DNA of 64,000 bases from an uncultured Ruegeria sp. (GTDB lineage: Bacteria; Pseudomonadota; Alphaproteobacteria; Rhodobacterales; Rhodobacteraceae). Numbering within the stretch: the first letter of the stretch is position 1; every line of letters starts with the position of its first letter. Under the pieces are notes generated by a model that saw only the letters and a list, made by a program, of their open reading frames with translations, was not told the origin of the DNA and did no database searches. Both the position numbers and the translations under genes were made by a program. Location of the stretch: the NCBI RefSeq assembly GCF_947500045.1, contig NZ_CANMQQ010000002.1, forward strand, positions 1-64,000. The letters run 5' to 3'. Positions 8,828-16,870 of this stretch are shown here, piece by piece.

Positions 8828-10501
8828 ATGGACACGATTCAGGAGATTTTCTTTCTGCCACCCATTGCGGTTGCCCGTTTGGGACCGGGTGAAACACCGC
8901 TAGAAAGTTATGAGTGGCAGCAGGATTTGGATGCCCATGGCAACAACAAGACGGTCATCCGCTCGAACATAACCCTGCGCGAAGTCGAAGATGGCAGCGT
9001 TACCGCCTGCCTTCCCGATCCCGACACGATCCGCTTTCGTGACGAAGGCGGTGCGTTGCGGCCGGTTGCGCCGTTCTTTGAGCTTTGGGCGCGGATGCAC
9101 GACGCTGAGACGGGCGAAATATATGAGACGCCGGTGACGCTGGACCTACTCGACGATCAGGGCTTGTCGCTGCAGAACGTGCGCTATTCAGTCACTGTCG
9201 GGAACACCAAGGCCGAGCGTCGGACCGGAGACGCAGCCTGCGGTTTTCGTGCACGGGTCGAGATTGCAGGGCAGGATTTCACACCCAAGCCCCTGTTGGC
9301 CTTCAGTCCGTACACGTCCGAACAGCAGCCGATGGTCTATGAACATAATCCGATCCCGCTGGGTTCGGTCCGCGCGATCCATCCGGTACAGGGACATGAT
9401 GAACCGGTGGAAGGCGAGTTCATCGATCGCAGCATCCTGCGCTTGCGCTTCATGCCCCCGAAAGGTGAGGTTTATGGCCCACCCGATGCGGCTTATGGCC
9501 CTGCCACTCTCGCGGTGCCGGGATACCAGAACGACCCGCCGAAATCGGAATATGGTCGCATCCATGAAATCGTACCCGAGCAGAACCGCATCCTGAACCC
9601 CGACACTCCATGGTCGAAATGGATCATGATGTCTGGCACCTCGGACGATCCTGAACCACATGACAGCTATGATGGCGCGCGGGTGGGCAACGACCAGTCC
9701 TGGGGCGTGGCCGATGACACCAGCGATGGCGTGATCGAGGCGACGCTGGCCGTGCGCGGTGAGCGTCTGACTGCGCGCGCGCAGATCATGACCGGCCCGC
9801 CCGACTTTGCGCCCGATGCAAGGCCGTTTTATAGCCTTGAGGATGATTTGGCCGACCGCGATTTATCGTTGATTTCGGTGACCGAAGACAACTACCAACA
9901 GGCCAAGACCGAAGTGGTCGACATCTTCCGCCGCGCGTTCGAGACCAACAGCCTGATCAACCTCGACGATATTCGTGCGCAGGGTCTGAAGGATAATGCC
10001 AAGCTACAGGCGAAGACCGGAATTTCCCCAACACCGGGTCTACCGTCGACCGATGCGGCCTCGATGACAGAAAAGGACGTAAGGCCGCCGGACAAGATTG
10101 ATGAGCTGATCCGCCCGCAGCCAGTCTCGGTCTTTTCGAATTCGGTGCCCAATGACCGGTTGCCCTATACGGTAGCGACCAAATTCGTGCATGAACAACT
10201 GATTGACGAGGCGAACCTGCTTGACTTCCTACGCCGTCGTCCGGATTTCGTAAAAACTCTGTTGCGCCCGCCTTATGGCATCCTGACGGAGCTTGAGACC
10301 GACCCGAACCCGGATCAAGACCCCAATCCAGATTTTCGTGATCCACGCATCATCCGCGACTCGATGCATGACGCGCGGATGCCGCCTTATATGCGCGATT
10401 CCAATTACTACCCGCTGTCGCTGTCGCGCAGGCAGTATCATCTGGTGATCTCGTTCATCGACTATCTGGTTGCACAGGAATCGGAGGCTCAGAATGTCTG
10501 A
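8828..10501 (+). CDS. LodA/GoxA-like protein, N-terminal portion as a separate subunit
   Basis: 557 residues. The start FFLPPIAVARLGPG resembles the opening (PPIGIARVGNS-type) of LodA-family quinone-cofactor oxidases. The segment VAPFFELWARMHD resembles the following LodA motif. Near the C-terminus, DARMPPYMRDSNYY followed by LSLSRRQYHLV matches the LodA mid-region that leads to its cofactor half. The protein stops there; the rest is encoded by the next gene, which overlaps it by 8 nt in another frame. RBS GGGGGAGGG lies upstream. LodA (about 700 residues) normally has both parts in one chain, so this is a natural split or an old frameshift; the good RBS of the next gene favours a real split. 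Confidence 0.65.
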   Translation: MDTIQEIFFLPPIAVARLGPGETPLESYEWQQDLDAHGNNKTVIRSNITLREVEDGSVTACLPDPDTIRFRDEGGALRPVAPFFELWARMHDAETGEIYETPVTLDLLDDQGLSLQNVRYSVTVGNTKAERRTGDAACGFRARVEIAGQDFTPKPLLAFSPYTSEQQPMVYEHNPIPLGSVRAIHPVQGHDEPVEGEFIDRSILRLRFMPPKGEVYGPPDAAYGPATLAVPGYQNDPPKSEYGRIHEIVPEQNRILNPDTPWSKWIMMSGTSDDPEPHDSYDGARVGNDQSWGVADDTSDGVIEATLAVRGERLTARAQIMTGPPDFAPDARPFYSLEDDLADRDLSLISVTEDNYQQAKTEVVDIFRRAFETNSLINLDDIRAQGLKDNAKLQAKTGISPTPGLPSTDAASMTEKDVRPPDKIDELIRPQPVSVFSNSVPNDRLPYTVATKFVHEQLIDEANLLDFLRRRPDFVKTLLRPPYGILTELETDPNPDQDPNPDFRDPRIIRDSMHDARMPPYMRDSNYYPLSLSRRQYHLVISFIDYLVAQESEAQNV

Positions 10502-12254
10502 TCAACCCGGCCAAATCCGCGTCACACCCCGCAACCTGACCGCTCGTGCGGCTTACAAGGTGCCGGGAAACCCCGATAACACGCGTCTGGACGGATCGGT
10601 GGGCAATTGCTTCCCAGGTCTGGAAATGGATGTGCGCAACCTCGACCGGCGTTTCTTTCCCGGACTGGTGTTCAACGCGGTGCGCGTGCCGCTTAGCCCC
10701 GTCCCCGAGGCGCCGAAGAATGCGCAGGGCTTCCATCTGGTATTCGTCGACTATTTCTACGATCCGATGCTGCCCGATAACAGCCCCGAGGACTGGGTGC
10801 AGACCTTGCTGGAGGATTACAGTGGCGAGGTGGGTGCGAAACTCAGCCAGGGGCGCTGGTTCCTGTCATGGGTCGAACAAAGCGGCAAGCGGATCACTTT
10901 CAAAGAGGAAGACGGCACGCCTTATGATGGTCTGATGATCTGGCGTTTTATCCGCAGTCTGGAACACGGTGATGACAAACCGGTCAGCATTGCTCTGGAA
11001 CGGCGCAATCACGAAGGCATTGTGGATACTGAACAGGTTGTCTTGCACGGTTTTCGACGCCAGTACCGGACCGAGGCGGGCGTCTTCAGCGAAGCCTATG
11101 ACCCCGGTGAACTGACGCAGAGCCTGTGCAACCCCTGGTCCCATGATTTCCGCGATTGCGGCTGCCATTACTGGCCCTCGAACCACCCTGACGTGGTGAT
11201 GGCTGAGGTGGCCCATGACGATCAGCTGCCCTCGGGCCAGTCGAAGAATCCGATCGAGGCCGAGACTTATCTGGATTGGTTACGCTCGGACAAATCTCCG
11301 TCCGGGAATGTGGCTGCGCTGAATACAGTGGAACAGAACCGCCCCTATCAGATCGACCACTATCAGGTGAATCAGATGTGGAGCGAGCTGCCCATCGTTG
11401 TCGAAGGTCGTGAAACCGGCGAGGTCTATGAGGTCGACCCCGAAATGCCGGGCGTTGAGCCATACGATACGCCCGAAGAGATGATCAATGACCTCAGGAC
11501 ACGTCTGGCTGCGATGGAAATGACGCTGAGCCTGCAATATCTCTATGCCTATTTCTCTCTGGCCGATCCCGATACGGCGGATACCAAGAAATGGCCGACG
11601 CTGAAGGATGATCTGATCTTTGCCCGACGTTCGGTTCTGGAGGTCGCGATTGGCGAGATGACCCATATGCGCTGGGCCAACCAGCTGCTGTGGGAACTTG
11701 AGCCTGAGAATTACGAGCCCATACTGACCCCGTCTGAAACCCTGCCAGCGGGCAGAGGTAAGACGCAGCCGCGCGCGCTTCGTCCCTTAACCGCCGAAGC
11801 CCTTGCGGATTTCATCGAGATCGAGCGCCCTGGCGGTTACATCGACCGCGCTTATGCGCAATGCGTGGCGACCTTAGAGCAAGAGGACTTGTTCCCCGAA
11901 CGTCGCCTGTACGCTCTGGCGGTTCGGATTGACACGGACGGCGATGAACACTTCCTGCGTTTCAGCCAGATGAAGGACGTTCTGGTCAAATATGACACAG
12001 GTGAGGGCACACCTGCCTATCTGCGCCCGATTGAGGTCGGGACTGAAGCGCAGGCCAAAACGGCGCTTGATCTGTATGCGAAGGTTAAAGATGGGCTGGC
12101 CAAAGCCTATACGCTGGAGGCTCAGGGCCAGTTTGAAGAATCGCAAACCTTTATTCAGCAGGTGCGCGATAACATGAAGCTGTTCCGGGACGAGGGCGAA
12201 GCACTGGCCGCCAAAAATATCGGCATTCCCTTCTGGACGGAGGGCAAGGCGTGA
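10494..12254 (+). CDS. LodA/GoxA-like C-terminal cofactor subunit fused to a ferritin-like (VioB/RebD-type) domain
   Basis: 586 residues from ATG 10494, with GGAGG at 10483-10487. Residues about 33-58 (GSVGNCFPGLEMD...RRFFPGL) match the LodA GGxFFPGIE region. Residues 204-234 hold PGELTQSLCNPW, then SHDFRDCGCHYWPSNHPDVV, matching the LodA pattern PG-x-LT...PWQADF...C...WPxxRPDDV. Candidate cofactor residues are Cys212, Trp215, Cys222, Cys224 and Trp227. Residues about 325-586 form a ferritin-like helical domain: Glu342 in MEMTLSLQYLYAYF and Glu388-x-x-His391 in GEMTH can bind di-iron, as in the PF12902 family found in VioB and RebD. This fusion is unusual. It probably forms the active oxidase with the preceding gene product. 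Confidence 0.65.
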   Translation: MSDQPGQIRVTPRNLTARAAYKVPGNPDNTRLDGSVGNCFPGLEMDVRNLDRRFFPGLVFNAVRVPLSPVPEAPKNAQGFHLVFVDYFYDPMLPDNSPEDWVQTLLEDYSGEVGAKLSQGRWFLSWVEQSGKRITFKEEDGTPYDGLMIWRFIRSLEHGDDKPVSIALERRNHEGIVDTEQVVLHGFRRQYRTEAGVFSEAYDPGELTQSLCNPWSHDFRDCGCHYWPSNHPDVVMAEVAHDDQLPSGQSKNPIEAETYLDWLRSDKSPSGNVAALNTVEQNRPYQIDHYQVNQMWSELPIVVEGRETGEVYEVDPEMPGVEPYDTPEEMINDLRTRLAAMEMTLSLQYLYAYFSLADPDTADTKKWPTLKDDLIFARRSVLEVAIGEMTHMRWANQLLWELEPENYEPILTPSETLPAGRGKTQPRALRPLTAEALADFIEIERPGGYIDRAYAQCVATLEQEDLFPERRLYALAVRIDTDGDEHFLRFSQMKDVLVKYDTGEGTPAYLRPIEVGTEAQAKTALDLYAKVKDGLAKAYTLEAQGQFEESQTFIQQVRDNMKLFRDEGEALAAKNIGIPFWTEGKA

Positions 12255-13561
12255 TTCCACCCGCCGCGCAGGTGCATTTCTTTGACAGCGGGCATGGGGA
12301 CCACATGCTGGCCGTCGATGGCTCGCGCGTGTTCGATGTACCCAGCGGAACGGCGGATCAGTTTGCGTCGATGGACGCGCCCGGCCAAAGCGCTTTCCTC
12401 AGGTCGATGGGGTTGGATGGCACGCCGTTCATTGACGATACGCCGCCCCAGGACATGCCGGTGCGGTCGCTGTCGTTGGCGGTGGCGCAGAAATGCAATC
12501 TGGCCTGCACCTATTGCTATGCGGCAGGTGGCGAATTTGGCGGTCCTGCAAGGAATATGGAGTGGGAGGTCGCCAAAGCCTCGGTCGATCGGCTGGTGGC
12601 CGAGGCCGAGCCCGGCGTACGGATCAACCTTGCCTATTTGGGCGGAGAACCCTTGATTAACCGCGATCTGGTGCAGCGCACCACGGATTATGCGGTTGAA
12701 CAGGCGCAGGCAAACGGGTTGAGCGTTGGCTTTTCGATCACCACCAATGGCACCTTGCTCCGCCCCGAGGACGCTGCCTTTTTCGAAGCGCATGGCTTTG
12801 CCGTCACGATCAGTCTGGATGGTGTTGGCGAGGTGCATGATAAGCTGCGCCCAAATCGCGGTAGGCGGGGCAGTTTCGATACGATCCTGAAAAGGGTCGA
12901 GCCTTTGCTGGCCGCACAACATCGCATGCAAGTTGGTGCCCGGGTGACGGTCACACCGCAGAACATGAACCTGCCTGAAACGCTGGATCGGTTTGTCGGG
13001 ATGGGTTTCCATTCGATCGGGTTCTCACCGATGTTGGCGTCGCCCAACGGCCAGCATGAGTTGGACGGGAACGATTTGGACGAGATGCTGACACAGATGA
13101 TCCGTTGTGGTGAGGTGTTTGAGGCGGCGGTGATCCAAGGGCGGCGCTATCCATTCTCGAACATGGCGGCGGCGATGCAGGAAATCCACCGCGGCACGCA
13201 CCGCCCCTATGCTTGCGGCGCAGGTGGTGGATATTTTGGCGTTTCAGCCGATGGCGGGCTGTTCGCCTGCCATCGCTTTGTCGAGGACGAGGCCGGAGCG
13301 ATGGGCGACGTCTATGATGGCCCTGACCTGCGACGCGAAAACTGGCTGGCGGATCGGCACGTCCACACTCAATCCCCCTGCAACACTTGTTGGGCTCGGT
13401 ATCTGTGTGGCGGCGGCTGCCATCACGAGGTCATCCACCGTGGACGCCCCGCTTGCGATTATATCCGCGGTTGGTTGCACCATTGCTTGCAGGCTTATAT
13501 CCGCTTGTCCGAAGCGCGCCCGGACTATTTTGGCGTGTCCGCGCAGGCGGCCTCTGCCTGA
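12251..13561 (+). CDS. Radical SAM/SPASM maturase
   Basis: 436 residues with a GTG start overlapping the previous stop by 4 nt (GTGA), so translation is coupled. The radical SAM CxxxCxxC cluster is Cys82, Cys86, Cys89 (KCNLACTYCY). LAYLGGEPLIN is the SAM-binding GGE motif. The C-terminal SPASM region has YACGAGGG...GLFAC, then CNTCWARYLCGGGC and a final Cys in RPACDY, enough ligands for two auxiliary 4Fe-4S clusters. SPASM enzymes of this kind modify peptides, for example QhpD, which makes thioether links in quinohemoprotein amine dehydrogenase. The neighbouring LodA-like subunit with clustered Cys and Trp is the obvious client (inference). Confidence 0.85.
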   Translation: MIPPAAQVHFFDSGHGDHMLAVDGSRVFDVPSGTADQFASMDAPGQSAFLRSMGLDGTPFIDDTPPQDMPVRSLSLAVAQKCNLACTYCYAAGGEFGGPARNMEWEVAKASVDRLVAEAEPGVRINLAYLGGEPLINRDLVQRTTDYAVEQAQANGLSVGFSITTNGTLLRPEDAAFFEAHGFAVTISLDGVGEVHDKLRPNRGRRGSFDTILKRVEPLLAAQHRMQVGARVTVTPQNMNLPETLDRFVGMGFHSIGFSPMLASPNGQHELDGNDLDEMLTQMIRCGEVFEAAVIQGRRYPFSNMAAAMQEIHRGTHRPYACGAGGGYFGVSADGGLFACHRFVEDEAGAMGDVYDGPDLRRENWLADRHVHTQSPCNTCWARYLCGGGCHHEVIHRGRPACDYIRGWLHHCLQAYIRLSEARPDYFGVSAQAASA

Positions 13562-13565
13562 CCCG

Positions 13566-14981
13566 ATGACGATACAAACCGAAATCTGCGTGATTGGCGG
13601 TGGCCCTGCAGGCAGCGCGGTGGCGCTAAGACTGGCGCAGCTGGGCCGACGTGTCTGCCTGGTTGAACGCCAGCCGTTTCCGCGCCAGCATGTCGGTGAA
13701 TCTCTGCCCCCCTCGATCTGGCCGATCCTGAAGCTATTGGGGGTTGATCAACCCGTCGCACAAGCCGGCTTTCTACGTGCAAGCGGATCGATTCTACATT
13801 GGGCCGGCGCGTTTGAGCGTCGTGGAGTTGATGGTGACAATCCCGGCCTTCTGGTGGATCGTGGCGAATTCGATGCGATCCTTCTGCAGGCTGCGCAGGG
13901 TGCGGGTGTTCAGATCGTCCAGCCCGCGCGCGCATATCGCCCGATACGTGGTCGATCTGGTTGGAATATACCGGTCCGAACCGATACGGACGCCTTCCAT
14001 ATCCGGGCGCAGATCCTTCTCGATGCTGCCGGACGGCAGGCCGGGTTAGGACGCCGGTTTCGCGCAGCTTCCCAACCCTTGCTGGCGCTTTACGCCTATT
14101 GGCAGGTGCCGCCGGGCTTTGGCCCACAAGCGCGGGTCGAGGCCGGGGCGTCGCATTGGTATTGGGGTGCCCTTCTGCCCGGCGGTGTGGTTAATGCGAT
14201 GATTTTCGTTAATCCTGACACCTGCACCGGATTGTCACCTGCAGGGCGACGTGATCTTTATCTGAACCTACTGGCGCAATCGCCTTTGCTGTCGCCCTGT
14301 CTAGAGCAGCGCCGGATCGGGCCCGTGCGGCGCACGGATGCGACCAGCCGGGCCGAGACAACACCTCCGGCGCACGATCTTCTGCGGGTGGGGGAAGCCA
14401 GTTTCACAGTCGACGCCTTGTCATCGCAGGGGGTGCAACTGGCGATGGGGCAGGCTGTGCAAGCCGCTGCTGTGGTGAACACGCTGCAGGAAACACCTGA
14501 ACATAGCGATCTGGCCTTGTCTTTTTATGCCGACCGTCAGGCGGAGCGTGTTCAGACCCATGCAGCGCTTGCCGCAGATTTCTATGCACGGCAGCAGGCC
14601 CATAATCCTTCACCTTTTTGGGCCGAGCGTGCGCAACCGGTGGACTGGCTGCAGTCGTCCCAGTCTGATCCGAACCCCGAGATGTTACCCGACGATCAGG
14701 CCTTGATCCTGTCCCCGACCGCAAAACTGATCAGGTCCGGCGTGCAGGCTGCCTCTCGTATCGAGCCCGGTCTTGTCGTCACACACCCGAACCTTCCTCG
14801 GCCGGTCGCCAATCTGGAGGGGATCTCGCTGGGCCCTTTGTTGCGTCGGTTGGACGGGCCCGCGACGAGTTTGGACATCTGTGTGCGTTGGTCTGATATG
14901 CTCGATACCAACCGCGCAGCCCGTATTCTGCGATGGCTTTGGTATCATCGCATCCTGATTGCAACACGGGATCGGTCGTAA
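13566..14981 (+). CDS. LodB/QhpG-like FAD-dependent monooxygenase (tryptophan-halogenase fold)
   Basis: 471 residues. ATG 13566 lies 4 nt after the previous stop. An N-terminal Rossmann motif, VIGGGPAGSAVALRLAQLG (about 9-27), is followed by a Glu-Arg pair (VER) and by ESLPPS, a feature of halogenase/LodB-type flavoproteins. The FAD-ribityl region is LRVGEASFTVDALSSQGVQLAM. LodB is needed for CTQ formation in LodA, and QhpG hydroxylates the precursor Trp in QhpC; a similar role here would be oxidation of Trp in the 10494-12254 product. A longer in-frame ORF to 13209 is only the shadow of the radical SAM gene. It is the last gene of the operon. Confidence 0.75.
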   Translation: MTIQTEICVIGGGPAGSAVALRLAQLGRRVCLVERQPFPRQHVGESLPPSIWPILKLLGVDQPVAQAGFLRASGSILHWAGAFERRGVDGDNPGLLVDRGEFDAILLQAAQGAGVQIVQPARAYRPIRGRSGWNIPVRTDTDAFHIRAQILLDAAGRQAGLGRRFRAASQPLLALYAYWQVPPGFGPQARVEAGASHWYWGALLPGGVVNAMIFVNPDTCTGLSPAGRRDLYLNLLAQSPLLSPCLEQRRIGPVRRTDATSRAETTPPAHDLLRVGEASFTVDALSSQGVQLAMGQAVQAAAVVNTLQETPEHSDLALSFYADRQAERVQTHAALAADFYARQQAHNPSPFWAERAQPVDWLQSSQSDPNPEMLPDDQALILSPTAKLIRSGVQAASRIEPGLVVTHPNLPRPVANLEGISLGPLLRRLDGPATSLDICVRWSDMLDTNRAARILRWLWYHRILIATRDRS

Positions 14982-15053
14982 TCACGGTTTCCTCGGCTCG
15001 CTGAATGGCATAAGGTCCGCCGCAACACCAACCGCCAAGAAACAAGAGGTCGA

Positions 15054-16193
15054 ATGTCGCGTTTTGATGGGTATTTCCTGCGGCAATTGCTGGTGCTGTT
15101 TGGCTTTTTCACCTTGGTACTGGTCGGGGTGTTCTGGATCACACGCTCGGTCAGCTTGTTTGACCGGGTGATCAGCGGCGGACAATCCGCGATGGTGTTT
15201 CTGGAATTCACTGCGCTGACCCTGCCGACGTTGATCCGAACGGTCATGCCCATGGCGGTCTTTGCCGCGGCTGTTTATGCGACCAACAGGCTGAGCCGCG
15301 AAAGTGAAATGACGGTAATGCTGGCAACAGGGTCCAGCCCCTGGCGACTGGCGCGTCCCGTTTTGATGTTCGGGCTCAGCGCTGGTTTGATGATGGCCGT
15401 CATCAGTGTATTTCTGCGCCCCGCATCGGTTGATCAACTTGAACAAAGACAGGATGAGGTCGCCGGGGACGTTACTGCGCAATTGTTGAACGAAGGTGAA
15501 TTCCTGCACCCTGCAGACAGTGTCATCGTCTATATCGGTCGTATCGATCTGGATGGAACGCTGCACGAGGTCTTCGTCTCAGACCAGCGCGATGCGGTGA
15601 ACCCTGTTAGTTACTCAAGCACAACGGCCTATCTGGTAAATCAGGCTTCGGGCCTACATCTGGTGATGTTGGATGGCATTGCCCTGCGGTATGATCAGGC
15701 AGGCAATACGTTGTCTTCCACCTTATTCGAAGATGCGTCTTACGATATCTCAGAGCTGACGAAGGAATCCGGCATGGGTCATCGTAGCCTTGAAGCGATC
15801 CCGACGATGGAGCTGATCTGGGACCGGGAAGCTGTCGCAGTTCAAGATGATCACAGCATCGGCCATTTGGTTGATGAGCTGCATCAGAGGTTCTCGTGGG
15901 TTGCCATATGTATCGCGGTTGCGTTGGTTGGGTATTCGGCGCTTATGCTTGGCAGCTTTTCGCGTTTTGGATTGTGGCCTCAGATATTGGGAGCTTTCAC
16001 GATTCTGGTGTTGCTGGAAGGCGTGCGGGGGTTTGTCTCTCCTGTAGTGATTGGAAACCCCCAGCTATGGATATTGCTTTATCTTCCGGCGATGCTGGGT
16101 GTCATATTGTCCGGCCTTTTCCTGACCATTGCAGGACGGCCGCTGTTTCGTCGGTCAAACGCCGGCCAGAGGGATGCGATCCCATCCACGTGA
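15054..16193 (+). CDS. LptF/LptG-family permease (YjgP/YjgQ), stand-alone
   Basis: 379 residues. Membrane segments at about 10-30, 45-75 and 100-120, a periplasmic beta-jellyroll (about 125-270), then three segments to the C-terminus: the YjgP/YjgQ fold that moves LPS from the inner membrane to the Lpt bridge. RBS AGAGG precedes the ATG. The N-terminus (RFDGYFLRQLL) is LptF-like. LptF and LptG are usually encoded side by side; here there is one member only, without lptG, lptA or lptD. It may be an extra copy, or its partner may be elsewhere. It is 72 bp from the quinone-cofactor operon and probably not part of it. Confidence 0.75.
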   Translation: MSRFDGYFLRQLLVLFGFFTLVLVGVFWITRSVSLFDRVISGGQSAMVFLEFTALTLPTLIRTVMPMAVFAAAVYATNRLSRESEMTVMLATGSSPWRLARPVLMFGLSAGLMMAVISVFLRPASVDQLEQRQDEVAGDVTAQLLNEGEFLHPADSVIVYIGRIDLDGTLHEVFVSDQRDAVNPVSYSSTTAYLVNQASGLHLVMLDGIALRYDQAGNTLSSTLFEDASYDISELTKESGMGHRSLEAIPTMELIWDREAVAVQDDHSIGHLVDELHQRFSWVAICIAVALVGYSALMLGSFSRFGLWPQILGAFTILVLLEGVRGFVSPVVIGNPQLWILLYLPAMLGVILSGLFLTIAGRPLFRRSNAGQRDAIPST

Positions 16194-16279
16194 TTGCCGG
16201 CGCATATGGGTCAGAATTCCTATTGCGTTGCTCTTCGGCCCCGCTAACCTGATTGGGTAACCCGCCACAGGAACGCGCC

Positions 16280-16870
16280 ATGCTGGACAAAAGCCACAAA
16301 CCTACCTGGACCAGTTTTGAAGAAGCCACCAAAGCGGACTGGCACGCCGTGATGGAGTATGAAGAGGCCTATAATGCCGCTTTGCCGGACAGGATTCTGG
16401 ATGCGATCCGATCCCTGGACGAAGAATGGACACCCTATCCCGTCAATCGTTATCAGCACAGCCTGCAGGCCGCGACACGGGCCTATGAGGATGGGGCGGA
16501 TGAGGAGTTGATCGTGGCCGCATTGATCCACGACACCGGCGATATCCTGTCACCCTATAATCATGGAGAATTGTCAGCGGCGATGATGAAGCCGTATGTC
16601 AGCGAGAAAACACATTGGATCCTCAAGCATCATTGTGTGTTTCAGGGGTATTACTACAACCACCACCTCGGCGGTGATCGAAATGCCCGCGACAAGTATC
16701 GCGACAGCCCCTATTGGGAGGACTGCCGTTATTTCTGTCACGAATACGATCAAAAGGCGTTTGATCCGAATTACCCGACCAAACCGCTGGAGTTTTTTGA
16801 GCCTATGCTGCGCCGCGTGTTGAACAAGGGCAACGGGCACATGGAGCTGAACGAGACGTCCAAGGATTAA
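16280..16870 (+). CDS. HD-domain protein, PhnZ/TmpB-like candidate di-iron oxygenase
   Basis: 196 residues from ATG 16280, with AGGA upstream. Metal ligands of the HD fold are visible: His60 (YQHSLQ), His84-Asp85 (LIHDTGD), His95, His117/118 (LKHHC) and Asp residues beyond 150. The spacing and the pattern EHxLQ-like/AALIHD resemble the small HD proteins that include PhnZ (phosphonate C-P cleavage) and TmpB, rather than nucleotide phosphohydrolases. No phosphonate gene is nearby, so the substrate is open. Its stop codon overlaps that of convergent speB (TTAA at 16867-16870). Confidence 0.65.
   Translation: MLDKSHKPTWTSFEEATKADWHAVMEYEEAYNAALPDRILDAIRSLDEEWTPYPVNRYQHSLQAATRAYEDGADEELIVAALIHDTGDILSPYNHGELSAAMMKPYVSEKTHWILKHHCVFQGYYYNHHLGGDRNARDKYRDSPYWEDCRYFCHEYDQKAFDPNYPTKPLEFFEPMLRRVLNKGNGHMELNETSKD

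Noticed and set aside
8828..12254. Sequencing frameshift breaking a single LodA gene
   Set aside because: The second ORF has its own ATG and GGAGG at proper spacing and the overlap is short; a true split is more likely, though homologue comparison is needed.
12155..13012. Long minus-strand ORF opposite the radical SAM gene
   Set aside because: Antisense shadow of a well-supported plus-strand gene; no RBS and no recognisable domain.
13209..13565. N-terminal extension of the LodB/QhpG-like gene
   Set aside because: It lies in the radical SAM gene in another frame; ATG 13566 gives the proper Rossmann start.
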